Source of the DNA: an uncultured Bacilli bacterium
Lineage (GTDB): Bacteria; Bacillota_I; Bacilli_A; RF39; UBA660
DNA length: 11,299 nt
Direction of reading: 5' to 3'
NCBI GenBank assembly: GCA_947632625.1
Contig: CANRPZ010000037.1
Span: 1-11,299 of the forward strand
Shown piece after piece: positions 5,146-11,299 of the stretch. The first letter of the stretch is position 1. Every line of letters begins with the position of its first letter. The notes below the pieces were generated by a model. The model was given only the letters and a program-made list of their open reading frames with translations, ran no database searches and was not told where the DNA came from. The translations under genes were made by a program, and so were the position numbers.

Positions 5146-6090
5146 TTAATCGCGGAATTTAAGTCCCATTTCTGCAACTTTATCTAAAACCTCTTTTAAT
5201 GATTTTTTACCTAAGTTACGGATTTTGGTTACTTCCACTTCTCTTTTAGAAATTAAATCTTGAACGGTGTGAATACCAGCTCTTTTTAAGCAATTATAAG
5301 CTCTTACTGAAAATTCGATTTCTTCAATTGGTGTTTCTAAAGTTTTTGTTATTGTGTCTACTTTCTTTTCAGCCATTAATCCAGAAATATCACTAATTGC
5401 ATTTAAATCAGTAATGATATTAAAGTGTTCAATTAAAATTTTAGCAGATAAAGCCATACATTCTTCTGGAGTAATGCTACCATTTGTGTTAATTCTCATA
5501 ATTAATTTATCATAGTTTTCATTATGTCCAACACGAGCACTTTCTACCTCATAAGAAACTTTTTCTACGGGTGAATATAAAGAATCAATAGCAATTACAC
5601 CAACTTTTTTATTGTCAAGTAAAGCTTGGTTTTCTTTAGCATCAACATAACCTTTTCCATTAGATACTGTCATTTCCATATCAATTTTTCCGCCTTCTAC
5701 AAGGTTACAAATGACTAGGTCTTTGTTTACAACCTCTAAATCAGCATCTACCTCTATATCAGAAGCTAAAACTGGTCCTGGAGTTGATTTTCTTAAATGA
5801 ATAACTTTATTTTCTTCAGTGTGATTTTTAAGTACTACACTTTTAAGTGCTAATACAATACTTGTAACATCTTCATAAACTCCTTCAATTTTTTGGAATT
5901 CATGTAAAACACCTTCAATTTTTACACTGGTAATTGCACAACCTGGTAAGCTTGATAACATAACTCTTCTTAATGCATTTCCAATCGTTGTTCCAAAACC
6001 TCTTTCTAGTGGTTCTAGTACAAATTCTCCATAATGAGCATCTTCTACATATTCTGTTATCTTGTACTCTGGTTTTTCAAATTTAATCAT
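5146..6090 (-). CDS. rpoA: DNA-directed RNA polymerase subunit alpha
   Basis: Alpha dimerises to nucleate RNA polymerase assembly and contacts promoter UP elements and activators. The 314 residues equal the Bacillus subtilis length as I know it. The N-terminal assembly domain (about 1-230) carries EPLERGFGTTIGNALRR (26-42) and the SSLPG turn (46-50). A linker (about 231-252) leads to the C-terminal helix-hairpin-helix domain, with VRAYNCLKRAGI (262-273, including the DNA-contacting Arg263) and RNLGKKSL (291-298). It starts 21 nt after rpsK, the widest gap in the operon, with the weaker site GAAGGGAT rather than AGGAGG. Confidence 0.98.
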   Translation of the reverse strand: MIKFEKPEYKITEYVEDAHYGEFVLEPLERGFGTTIGNALRRVMLSSLPGCAITSVKIEGVLHEFQKIEGVYEDVTSIVLALKSVVLKNHTEENKVIHLRKSTPGPVLASDIEVDADLEVVNKDLVICNLVEGGKIDMEMTVSNGKGYVDAKENQALLDNKKVGVIAIDSLYSPVEKVSYEVESARVGHNENYDKLIMRINTNGSITPEECMALSAKILIEHFNIITDLNAISDISGLMAEKKVDTITKTLETPIEEIEFSVRAYNCLKRAGIHTVQDLISKREVEVTKIRNLGKKSLKEVLDKVAEMGLKFRD

Positions 6091-6111
6091 TTCTATATCC
6101 CTTCCCTTTCT

Positions 6112-6498
6112 TTAATTTCTAGGACGTTTTGGTGGACGGCAACCATTATGTGGTACTGGAGTTTTATCATTAATACTTATAACCTCTAACCCGGCAGCTT
6201 GTAAAGAACGAATTGCGGTATCTTTACCAGTTCCAAGTCCTATAACCTCAACATCAACCTTTTGAACTCCAGCATTATCATGAGCAGCTTTAGCAGCAGC
6301 TTCAGCAGCCATTCCAGCAGCGTATGGAGTTTTCTTTTTGCTTCCTTTATAACCAATTGTTCCACTTGATGCCCAACTTATAACATTTCCATCTTTTTCA
6401 GCAATAGTTACAATCGTATTATTATAGGTACATTGAATGTGAGCAACTGCTTCAGGAATATTTTTCTTAACTTTTCTTTTTCTTCTGTTATATGCCAT
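6112..6498 (-). CDS. rpsK: 30S ribosomal protein S11
   Basis: S11 (uS11) binds the platform of the small subunit near the Shine-Dalgarno helix region of 16S rRNA. At 128 residues it is of normal length. The basic N-terminus MAYNRRKRKVKKNIPEA leads into the conserved QCTYNNTIVTI, SSGTIGYKGSKKKTPYAA and GLGTGKDTAIR segments, and the C-terminal DKTPVPHNGCRPPKRPR signature is complete. AGGAGGT lies 6 nt before the ATG, and rpsM ends 10 nt upstream, so it belongs to the alpha part of the operon. Confidence 0.98.
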   Translation of the reverse strand: MAYNRRKRKVKKNIPEAVAHIQCTYNNTIVTIAEKDGNVISWASSGTIGYKGSKKKTPYAAGMAAEAAAKAAHDNAGVQKVDVEVIGLGTGKDTAIRSLQAAGLEVISINDKTPVPHNGCRPPKRPRN

Positions 6499-6508
6499 GA
6501 TTTACCTC

Positions 6509-6883
6509 CTATTTACCTACTTTTTTCTTATTTGCTACAACTTTTCCTTTACCTTTACGAGTACGAGCATTTCTGCTTGTTCTTTGTCCTCTTACAGGTA
6601 ATCCTTTTTTATGTCTAATTCCTTGGTAGCAATTAATTTCCATTTTATTTTTAATAGACATTTGAACATCACGACGAAGATCTCCTTCTACATCGTATTT
6701 TTCGATTTCTTTTCTTAATGCCGTGATTTCTTCATCGGTTAAATCCTTAATTTTCTTTTCTGGATCAACTTTGGCAGCTGTACAAATTGTTTTTCCTAAA
6801 CTTCTACCAATACCATAAATGGCTGTTAATCCGATACAAACGTGTTTTTCGTTTGGTAATTCAATATTTTTAATTCTTGCCAT
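6509..6883 (-). CDS. rpsM: 30S ribosomal protein S13
   Basis: S13 (uS13) sits in the head of the small subunit and touches the P-site tRNA and the B1 bridge to the large subunit. The 124 residues include MARIKNIELPNEKH, the helix-hairpin-helix LTAIYGIGRS (19-28), the L-R-R-D-V basic patch (68-72), and the conserved IRHKKGLPVRGQRTSRNARTRKG region, followed by the Lys-rich tail VVANKKKVGK that reaches the decoding site in homologues. AGGAGGA lies 5 nt before the ATG; rpmJ ends 12 nt upstream. Confidence 0.98.
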   Translation of the reverse strand: MARIKNIELPNEKHVCIGLTAIYGIGRSLGKTICTAAKVDPEKKIKDLTDEEITALRKEIEKYDVEGDLRRDVQMSIKNKMEINCYQGIRHKKGLPVRGQRTSRNARTRKGKGKVVANKKKVGK

Positions 6884-6895
6884 ATATTCCTCCTA

Positions 6896-7009
6896 TTAAC
6901 CTTGTACTTGTTTGTGTTTTGGATTTTCACAAATAATCATTATTTTTCCATTTCTTTTAATTTTTTTGCATTTTCTACAAATTGGTTTTACTGATGGTCT
7001 TTTTTTCAT
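6896..7009 (-). CDS. rpmJ: 50S ribosomal protein L36, zinc-binding form
   Basis: This 37-residue gene, read from the minus strand, starts MKKRPSVKPICRKC and ends KHKQVQG. The length is the standard one for L36 (bL36). The zinc ligands of the C+ type are all present: C11, C14, C27 and H32, so it is the zinc-requiring ribbon form and not the cysteine-less paralogue made under zinc limitation. It sits between infA and rpsM, with AGGAGGT-like GGAGGTAT before the ATG and a 13-nt gap after infA, exactly as in Bacillus. Confidence 0.97.
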   Translation of the reverse strand: MKKRPSVKPICRKCKKIKRNGKIMIICENPKHKQVQG

Positions 7010-7022
7010 TTTTATACCTCCA

Positions 7023-7292
7023 TTATCTTTTATTCCATGTTATACGCCCACGTGTTAAATCGTAAGGAGAAAGTTCTATTGTTACTGTATCACCTGGTAG
7101 AATACGTATCATGTTAACGCGCATTTTACCAGAAACGTAGGCTTCTACAGTATGTCCGTTCGAAAGTTCTACAATATAATCTCCGCCTTTTACGACATCG
7201 ATTACTTTTCCTTCTACCTCAATTTTGTCTTCTCTTGGTTGTGATTGTTTGATTTCTTTATGTGTATTTAAATTTTTATTTTTTTTCACCAT
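7023..7292 (-). CDS. infA: Translation initiation factor IF-1 with N-terminal extension
   Basis: IF-1 binds the 30S A site during initiation, with IF-2 and IF-3. Residues about 24-89 are a complete OB-fold: IEVEGKV (24-30), ELSNGH (42-47), HVSGK-like YVSGK (52-56), RILPGD (63-68) and the hallmark ELSPYDLTRGRITW (73-86). It is 89 residues rather than 72 because of an extra 17-residue basic, Lys/Asn/Gln-rich N-terminus. The start is well supported: AGGAG lies 7 nt before this ATG, and the next Met is at residue 57, inside the fold. Met codon spacing leaves only non-ATG alternatives for a shorter form. The ribosome binding site is inside the last codons of map; the gap to the map stop is 2 nt. 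Confidence 0.96.
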   Translation of the reverse strand: MVKKNKNLNTHKEIKQSQPREDKIEVEGKVIDVVKGGDYIVELSNGHTVEAYVSGKMRVNMIRILPGDTVTIELSPYDLTRGRITWNKR

Positions 7293-7294
7293 AT

Positions 7295-8044
7295 TTATTC
7301 TCCTGTTAATATTTCATAACCATCTTCTGTTACTAAAATGGTATGTTCAAAATGTGCTGATGGACTACCATCTTGCGTTACAATTACCCAATCATCTTTA
7401 TCGGTTAGGCAAACCTCTTTTGATCCTAAATTTAGCATCGGTTCAATGGCTAGAGTCATGCCAGATTTTAAAATGATTCCGGTATTTTCTTTACCATAGT
7501 TCGGTACATCCGGTTCTTCATGCATATCACTACCAATACCATGCCCAACCAAATCTTCTACAACGCTTAAGCCGTGTTCGTGAGCAAATTCTTCAATTGC
7601 ATGACTTACGTCTCCTATTTTAACACCACTTTTTACTTTACTCAAGCCTGTTTTTAAAGCAAGATTGGTATTTTTTACTAAATCTTCTACCTCTTTTTTA
7701 GCATTTCCAATAATATACGTTCTTGCTGCATCGGATTCATATCCTTTATAGCGAACCGTAAAATCAATAGAGACAACATCACCATTTTTTATTTTTCTTT
7801 TATCGGGTATTCCATGAACTACCTCATCATTTAAGGAAATACAAATACTTTTTGGATATCCTTCATAACCTAAACAAGAAGGATACGCATCATGCTTTAT
7901 AATAAAGTCATGAGCAATTTTGTCTAATTCATCTAAACGAATGCCCGGATGAAGATGTTTTTTTAATTCCTCATGAGTAAGATAGTTAATATGCCCTGCC
8001 TTACGCATAAGGTCAATTTCTCTTTCACTTTTAATACTAATCAT
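7295..8044 (-). CDS. map: Methionine aminopeptidase, type I
   Basis: MetAP removes the initiator Met from new proteins whose second residue is small, acting in the cytoplasm near the ribosome exit. The 249 residues match type Ia enzymes that lack the N-terminal SH3-binding extension. The five metal ligands are all visible in a pita-bread fold order: D94 (SIDFT), D105 (SDAART), H168 (GHGIG), E201 (IEPM) and E233 (HFEHT). The substrate histidines H77 (VVHGIP) and H175 (MHEEP) are also present. Its ATG lies inside the end of adk, an 8-nt overlap (ATGATTAG), so translational coupling is likely. AGGGTG lies upstream. The adk-map-infA order is the usual one for Bacillota. Confidence 0.97.
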   Translation of the reverse strand: MISIKSEREIDLMRKAGHINYLTHEELKKHLHPGIRLDELDKIAHDFIIKHDAYPSCLGYEGYPKSICISLNDEVVHGIPDKRKIKNGDVVSIDFTVRYKGYESDAARTYIIGNAKKEVEDLVKNTNLALKTGLSKVKSGVKIGDVSHAIEEFAHEHGLSVVEDLVGHGIGSDMHEEPDVPNYGKENTGIILKSGMTLAIEPMLNLGSKEVCLTDKDDWVIVTQDGSPSAHFEHTILVTEDGYEILTGE

Positions 8045-8687
8045 TTAAACACCCTTTGACATTTTCAATTATTTCTTCTTCTGTTGCATCCACATCTACT
8101 TTTTTTAGTTTTCCTAATTTTTCATAATAGGAAATAAGTGGTTCGGTATTTTCTACATAAGTTTGAAAACGTTTTTTAAATGTTTCTTCTGTATCATCAT
8201 TTCTTTGTATTAATTTTCCACCACATTGATCACAGATATTCTCTTCTTTTGGTTTATAGTTTTCAAAATAAATATTATAGATTTCTTTACATTGTTCACA
8301 TACTCTTCTACCAGTTGCTCTTTTTAAAAGCGTATCTTGATTAATTTTTAAGTTGATAACTACATAATTATCCACATTCAATTCATGAAATAATTGTGTT
8401 AAATAGTCTGCTTGTTCAATTGTTCTAGGTATACCATCTAAAATAAAAGGTGTATTATGTAATTTTAAAAGTTCTTCTTTAAATAAAGGTAAGATAATAT
8501 CGTCCCCAATAAATTTACCTTCCTTCATTAAGCTATTTACCAAGCGTCCTCTTTGGCTATCTTCTTTGGCAACATTACGTAAGATATCACCTGTAGAAAT
8601 ATGTTGATATCCCATATTTTCTACTAAATAGCTACTAATCGTACCCTTGCCTGCGGCAGGAGGAGCAATTAAGATGAGGTTTTTCAT
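8037..8687 (-). CDS. adk: Adenylate kinase with zinc-binding lid and atypical P-loop
   Basis: It catalyses ATP + AMP = 2 ADP in the cytoplasm. At 216 residues it is the long-lid form. Visible parts are the P-loop region (8-16, APPAAGKGT), the AMP site with STGDILR (31-37) and LDGIPRT (83-89), GRR (126-128), and a lid with four cysteines C130-x2-C133 and C152-x2-C155, which bind structural zinc in Gram-positive enzymes. The oddity is the P-loop: the usual G-x-P-G-x-GKGT has Ala at both non-GK glycine positions (A8, A11), while G13, K14 and T16 are kept. The rest is intact, so I expect an active enzyme. The start overlaps the secY stop as ATGA, a 4-nt coupling. Confidence 0.96.
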   Translation of the reverse strand: MKNLILIAPPAAGKGTISSYLVENMGYQHISTGDILRNVAKEDSQRGRLVNSLMKEGKFIGDDIILPLFKEELLKLHNTPFILDGIPRTIEQADYLTQLFHELNVDNYVVINLKINQDTLLKRATGRRVCEQCKEIYNIYFENYKPKEENICDQCGGKLIQRNDDTEETFKKRFQTYVENTEPLISYYEKLGKLKKVDVDATEEEIIENVKGCLND

Positions 8688-9946
8688 CTTACATGTCTCC
8701 TTTTTTTATAACTACGAGTAATTAAACCGCTTTCAATTTGTTTGTAGGTTTCAATTGCAACACCTACAACAATTAATATTCCTGTACCTCCAATAGATAC
8801 ACTTGAAGGTAGGCTTGAAATGTTCCCAATTAAAATAGGAAGACCAGATAAAATAACTAAAAATAGAGAGCCAACCATTGTCAATTTTCCAAGGCTTGAT
8901 GAAATGTATTTTGAGGTATCTACTCCAGGTCTTACTCCTGGAATATAACCGCCACGTTTATTTAAATCTTTACTCATTTCTTCAGGATTCATCATCATAA
9001 AGGTATATACATAACCAAAAAACATGATTAAGGCTACATATAAAATAAAGCCAGTAGGTGTTGTATATACAATATATTTATTAATAAAATCAATAGCTCC
9101 TTGGTTTTTAATTAATCCTGCAATTGTCGAAGGGATTGTTAAAACAATAGAAGCAAAGATAACGGGAATTACTCCTGCACTATTGATTTTAATTGGTAAA
9201 AATGAAGATTGAGATCCATAAGCACTCGTTGTATGATTAGCGTATTGGATAGGTATTCTTCTTTCTGCTAATGTTACCCATATGATACCAACTAAAACAA
9301 GTAAATAAACGATTAGGAAAAGAATAAACAAACCAATTCCTACTGCTAGATTATAAGTTCCAGCTGTAATGAAGGCATTAAATGCTCCCGTAAAGATGCC
9401 TGGCATACTTTCTATAATACCAGCCATGATGAGTAGGGATGAGCCATTTCCAATTCCTTTTAATGTTATTTGGTCTCCTAACCAAAGTAAGAAGGAGGTT
9501 CCAGCGGTCATAACTAAAGAGGTTTTTAGCATAACCATAACATCATTCGTATGTAAGTAGAAAATTGAGATAACATAAGCTTGTACAAAAGCAAATATTA
9601 CTGCTAAATAACGATTTATTTTATTTATTTTTTGTCTTCCTACATACCCTTGTTCTTTTAATTCCTTAAAGTAAGGAATGATATCCATTTGCAATAGTTG
9701 TGTAATAATAGAGGCGGTGATATAAGGACTAACTCCTAATGCAAAGATTGAAAAGCTTTTAAGTCCTCCACCACTCATTAAATTAAATATTTCTAAAAAA
9801 CCTAATTCTTCATACAAAACACTTGCCCATGGAATTGTTATACCTGTTCCTAAACAAAATATACCTAAAGCAAAAAGGGTAAAATAAATTCTTTTCCTTA
9901 AGTCTTTGTTTTCTTTGGCAAAAAGTTTTGCGACCCCTTTGAACAT
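8684..9946 (-). CDS. secY: Protein translocase subunit SecY
   Basis: SecY is the membrane channel that, with SecE and SecG, exports unfolded proteins driven by SecA. The 420 residues show the ten hydrophobic segments of the family, beginning near 21-38 and ending near 385-400. Signature stretches are GVSPYITASI (71-80) near the lateral gate, ELKEQGYVGRQK (95-106), ITLKGIGNGSS (160-171), AERRIPIQYA (227-236) at the cytosolic loop that meets SecA, and GVRPG (337-341), with the basic tail YKKRRHVR. The ATG directly abuts the rplO stop (no gap) and its site GAGGTGA lies in the last rplO codons. It ends in TGA overlapping the adk ATG. The exported proteins of this window would depend on it. Confidence 0.98.
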   Translation of the reverse strand: MFKGVAKLFAKENKDLRKRIYFTLFALGIFCLGTGITIPWASVLYEELGFLEIFNLMSGGGLKSFSIFALGVSPYITASIITQLLQMDIIPYFKELKEQGYVGRQKINKINRYLAVIFAFVQAYVISIFYLHTNDVMVMLKTSLVMTAGTSFLLWLGDQITLKGIGNGSSLLIMAGIIESMPGIFTGAFNAFITAGTYNLAVGIGLFILFLIVYLLVLVGIIWVTLAERRIPIQYANHTTSAYGSQSSFLPIKINSAGVIPVIFASIVLTIPSTIAGLIKNQGAIDFINKYIVYTTPTGFILYVALIMFFGYVYTFMMMNPEEMSKDLNKRGGYIPGVRPGVDTSKYISSSLGKLTMVGSLFLVILSGLPILIGNISSLPSSVSIGGTGILIVVGVAIETYKQIESGLITRSYKKRRHVR

Positions 9947-10390
9947 CTAAATCACCTCAGTTTTGCCACCAGCAGCTTCTATGGCACTAACGGCTTTACT
10001 AGAGAAACGATTTGCTTTCACTGTTAATTTTTTCTCTAATTTACCATTTGCTAGTACCTTAATACCACTTAATTGTTTCTTTATAATTCCTCTTTCTTTT
10101 AAAATTTCTGGTGTTACGACATCACCATCATTAAAAAATGTATTTAAATCACTTAAATTAATTGTTGCAAATTTTGTTTCAAATCTTTTATTATTGAATC
10201 CTCTTTTTGGTAATCTTCTATATAAAGGAGATTGACCACCTTGGAACCATGCAGATATAGAAACACCGCTTCTTGATTTTTGACCTTTTTGTCCATGTGT
10301 AGATGTTTTACCCATACCTGATCCAGGTCCACGTCCAACAATTTTTTTAGATTTTGTTTCTTTTGTTTTTGGTAAATTTTCTAATTTCAT
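9947..10390 (-). CDS. rplO: 50S ribosomal protein L15
   Basis: L15 (uL15) is a late-assembly large-subunit protein in the core near 23S domain II. The 147 residues are of standard length. The glycine-rich, basic N-terminal arm is typical: VGRGPGSGMGKTS, GQKGQKSRSG, FQGGQSPLYRRLPKRGFNN. The globular part runs from about residue 70 and ends in the SAIEAAGGKTEVI motif. GAGGAG lies in the last codons of rpsE, and only 1 nt separates the rpsE stop from this ATG. In most Bacillota rpmD (L30) would lie here between rpsE and rplO; it does not. Confidence 0.98.
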   Translation of the reverse strand: MKLENLPKTKETKSKKIVGRGPGSGMGKTSTHGQKGQKSRSGVSISAWFQGGQSPLYRRLPKRGFNNKRFETKFATINLSDLNTFFNDGDVVTPEILKERGIIKKQLSGIKVLANGKLEKKLTVKANRFSSKAVSAIEAAGGKTEVI

Positions 10391-10391
10391 A

Positions 10392-10934
10392 TTATAACTC
10401 CTCTACTTTCTTTCCACGAAGAGCGGCGATTTTAGCAGGAGTTCTTTCACTCTTTAATGCTTCAAGAGTTGCTTTAGCAACATTTATTTTCGTATTTGAA
10501 CCAAGGGATTTTGAGATTACATCTTTAATTCCAGCAAGTTCAAGAACGCTACGTGCAGCACCTCCAGCAATTACTCCTGTACCTTTAGTAGCTGGTTTAA
10601 TTAATACACAAGCTCTACCAACTTTTCCCGTAGCTTCATGAGGAATGGTTCTTCCATCCATGATTGCTACTTTTAAAACATTTTTATTAGCCATCATACT
10701 TGCTTTAGCAATTGCAGCAGGAACCTCATTGGCTTTTCCTGTTCCAATACCAACTAATCCTTTACGATTTCCTACAACTACAGTTGCTGAAAATCTAAAA
10801 TGTCTACCACCTTTGGTAACTTTTGTTACACGTCCAATAGAGATTACTTTTTCTTCTAATAATTTTTTACGATCGTTATTACGTTCTCTATTCACATGTT
10901 TTTCTTGTACTTTTTTATTTTCTTTTTCTTCCAT
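10392..10934 (-). CDS. rpsE: 30S ribosomal protein S5
   Basis: S5 (uS5) lies at the mRNA entry side of the small subunit and affects decoding accuracy and helicase activity. At 180 residues it exceeds the Bacillus form by about 14, because of a highly charged N-terminal stretch (about 1-22, Glu/Lys/Arg/Asn-rich). The double-stranded-RNA-binding-like domain carries KGGRHFRFSATVVVG (41-55) and GTGKANEVP (64-72); the C-terminal domain has GTGVIAGG (118-125), ELAGIKDVISKSLGSNT (132-148) and LRGK (172-175). The ATG is supported by GGAGGT overlapping the rplR stop, 9 nt upstream. The next gene is rplO, with no L30 gene between. Confidence 0.97.
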   Translation of the reverse strand: MEEKENKKVQEKHVNRERNNDRKKLLEEKVISIGRVTKVTKGGRHFRFSATVVVGNRKGLVGIGTGKANEVPAAIAKASMMANKNVLKVAIMDGRTIPHEATGKVGRACVLIKPATKGTGVIAGGAARSVLELAGIKDVISKSLGSNTKINVAKATLEALKSERTPAKIAALRGKKVEEL

Positions 10935-10943
10935 GATGACCTC

Positions 10944-11299
10944 CTAGAACCCAAGTCCATTTTCACGAGCAGCTTCTGCTAAAGCTTTTACTCGACCATG
11001 ATATAGGTTTCCACCTCTATCAAAAACAACTTGGCTTATTTTTGCATTTTTACATTTTAAAGCAATATCTTTTCCAACAGCTATAGCGGCTTCGGTATTG
11101 CCACCATTTTTTAATTTTAAGGCAAGTGATGAAGAAGATGCTAAAGTTTTTCCTGTAGTATCATCAATCACTTGTGCATAAATTCCATTGTTTGAACGAA
11201 AAACATTTAATCTTGGTTTTACACTCGTTCCACTTAATGTTTGTCTTATACGATTATGTCTTCTTTTACGAACATCGTTTTTTGATTCTTTCTTTATCA
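10944..11299 (-). CDS. rplR: 50S ribosomal protein L18, missing only the first base of its start codon
   Basis: L18 (uL18) binds 5S rRNA together with L5 in the central protuberance. The frame extends upstream of the GTG at 11169-11171 without a stop to the window edge. The last two bases of the window complement to TG, followed by codons for IKKESKNDVRKRRHNR. If base 11300 supplies A, the start is ATG and the protein has 118 residues, matching the usual 117-122. Family features are the RKRRHNRIR basic start (11-19), K-P-R-L-N-V-F-R-S-N (28-37), YAQVIDD, and the end FDRGGNLYHGRVKALAEAARE-GL-F. It is the first gene seen here; rplF is expected just outside. Confidence 0.95.
   Translation of the reverse strand, partial: IKKESKNDVRKRRHNRIRQTLSGTSVKPRLNVFRSNNGIYAQVIDDTTGKTLASSSSLALKLKNGGNTEAAIAVGKDIALKCKNAKISQVVFDRGGNLYHGRVKALAEAARENGLGF

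Noticed and set aside
8684..8687. Mycoplasma genetic code (TGA as Trp)
   Set aside because: secY ends in TGA at the normal family length, and the tryptophans inspected in secY are TGG. One TGA stop is not proof, but nothing here needs code 4.
10354..10947. Two consecutive open frames on the plus strand opposite rpsE
   Set aside because: They are antisense shadows of a clearly conserved ribosomal gene, with no ribosome binding site or recognisable product. The same applies to the other plus-strand frames, for example 867-1100, 1879-2079, 4418-4675 and 9963-10235.
10944..11171. Short form of L18 starting at an internal GTG
   Set aside because: The frame continues upstream with strong L18 similarity, including the basic RNA-binding N-terminus, to the window edge.
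1..11299. CRISPR arrays, tRNA or rRNA genes, insertion sequences, riboswitches
   Set aside because: No regularly spaced direct repeats, cloverleaf, rRNA segments, transposase or known riboswitch core were seen; no non-coding stretch exceeds about 120 bases apart from the 93-base gap at 95-187.

Overview
This is a strongly AT-rich segment that looks like a low-GC Bacillota/Mycoplasmatota-type genome, probably an uncultured gut-type Bacilli relative. The grounds are the Bacillus-like gene order rplR-rpsE-rplO-secY-adk-map-infA-rpmJ-rpsM-rpsK-rpoA-rplQ, a 314-residue RpoA, a four-cysteine zinc lid in adenylate kinase, AGGAGG/AGGTGA ribosome binding sites and consensus TTGAxx-17-TATAAT promoters. 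Tryptophan is encoded by TGG in the places I checked, and secY ends with TGA, so the standard bacterial code fits better than the mycoplasma code. The species cannot be named from this window. Every gene I can support lies on the minus strand, so the window reads from its right edge to its left edge.

Right part (11299 down to about 4774): the distal half of the spc ribosomal operon joined to the alpha operon. Eight ribosomal proteins, the SecY translocon channel, adenylate kinase, methionine aminopeptidase, IF1 and RNA polymerase alpha are packed with gaps of 0-21 nt or overlaps of 4-8 nt. rplR lacks only the first base of its start codon. rpmD (L30), expected between rpsE and rplO, is absent. 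The unit ends in a strong intrinsic terminator whose stem begins inside the last codons of rplQ.

Middle part (about 4767 to 1644): genes with their own short promoters. These are a short-chain dehydrogenase/reductase, two small single-pass membrane proteins with cysteine-containing outer domains, and the cofactor-independent phosphoglycerate mutase gpmI. For two of them the predicted transcript starts only about 11-12 nt before the ATG, so the ribosome binding site sits almost at the 5' end. A perfect 15-bp inverted repeat without a U-tract lies between the two small genes.

Left part (1643 to 1): 13 nt after gpmI comes a large surface protein with a signal peptide, two cadherin-like beta-sandwich repeats, an Asn/Ser/Thr-rich and then acidic stalk, and a C-terminal membrane anchor. 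Beyond it is a near-consensus promoter with an AGGAGG site and an ATG leading into an unrecognised reading frame that holds a run of ten G, remarkable in such AT-rich DNA. With ten G the frame stops after 21 codons; with nine it stays open to the window edge. A CCUCCC stretch in this transcript could pair either with the ribosome binding site or with the G-tract. This left edge is the best candidate for something undescribed, possibly a phase-variable or structure-controlled gene; most of the rest is conserved housekeeping.
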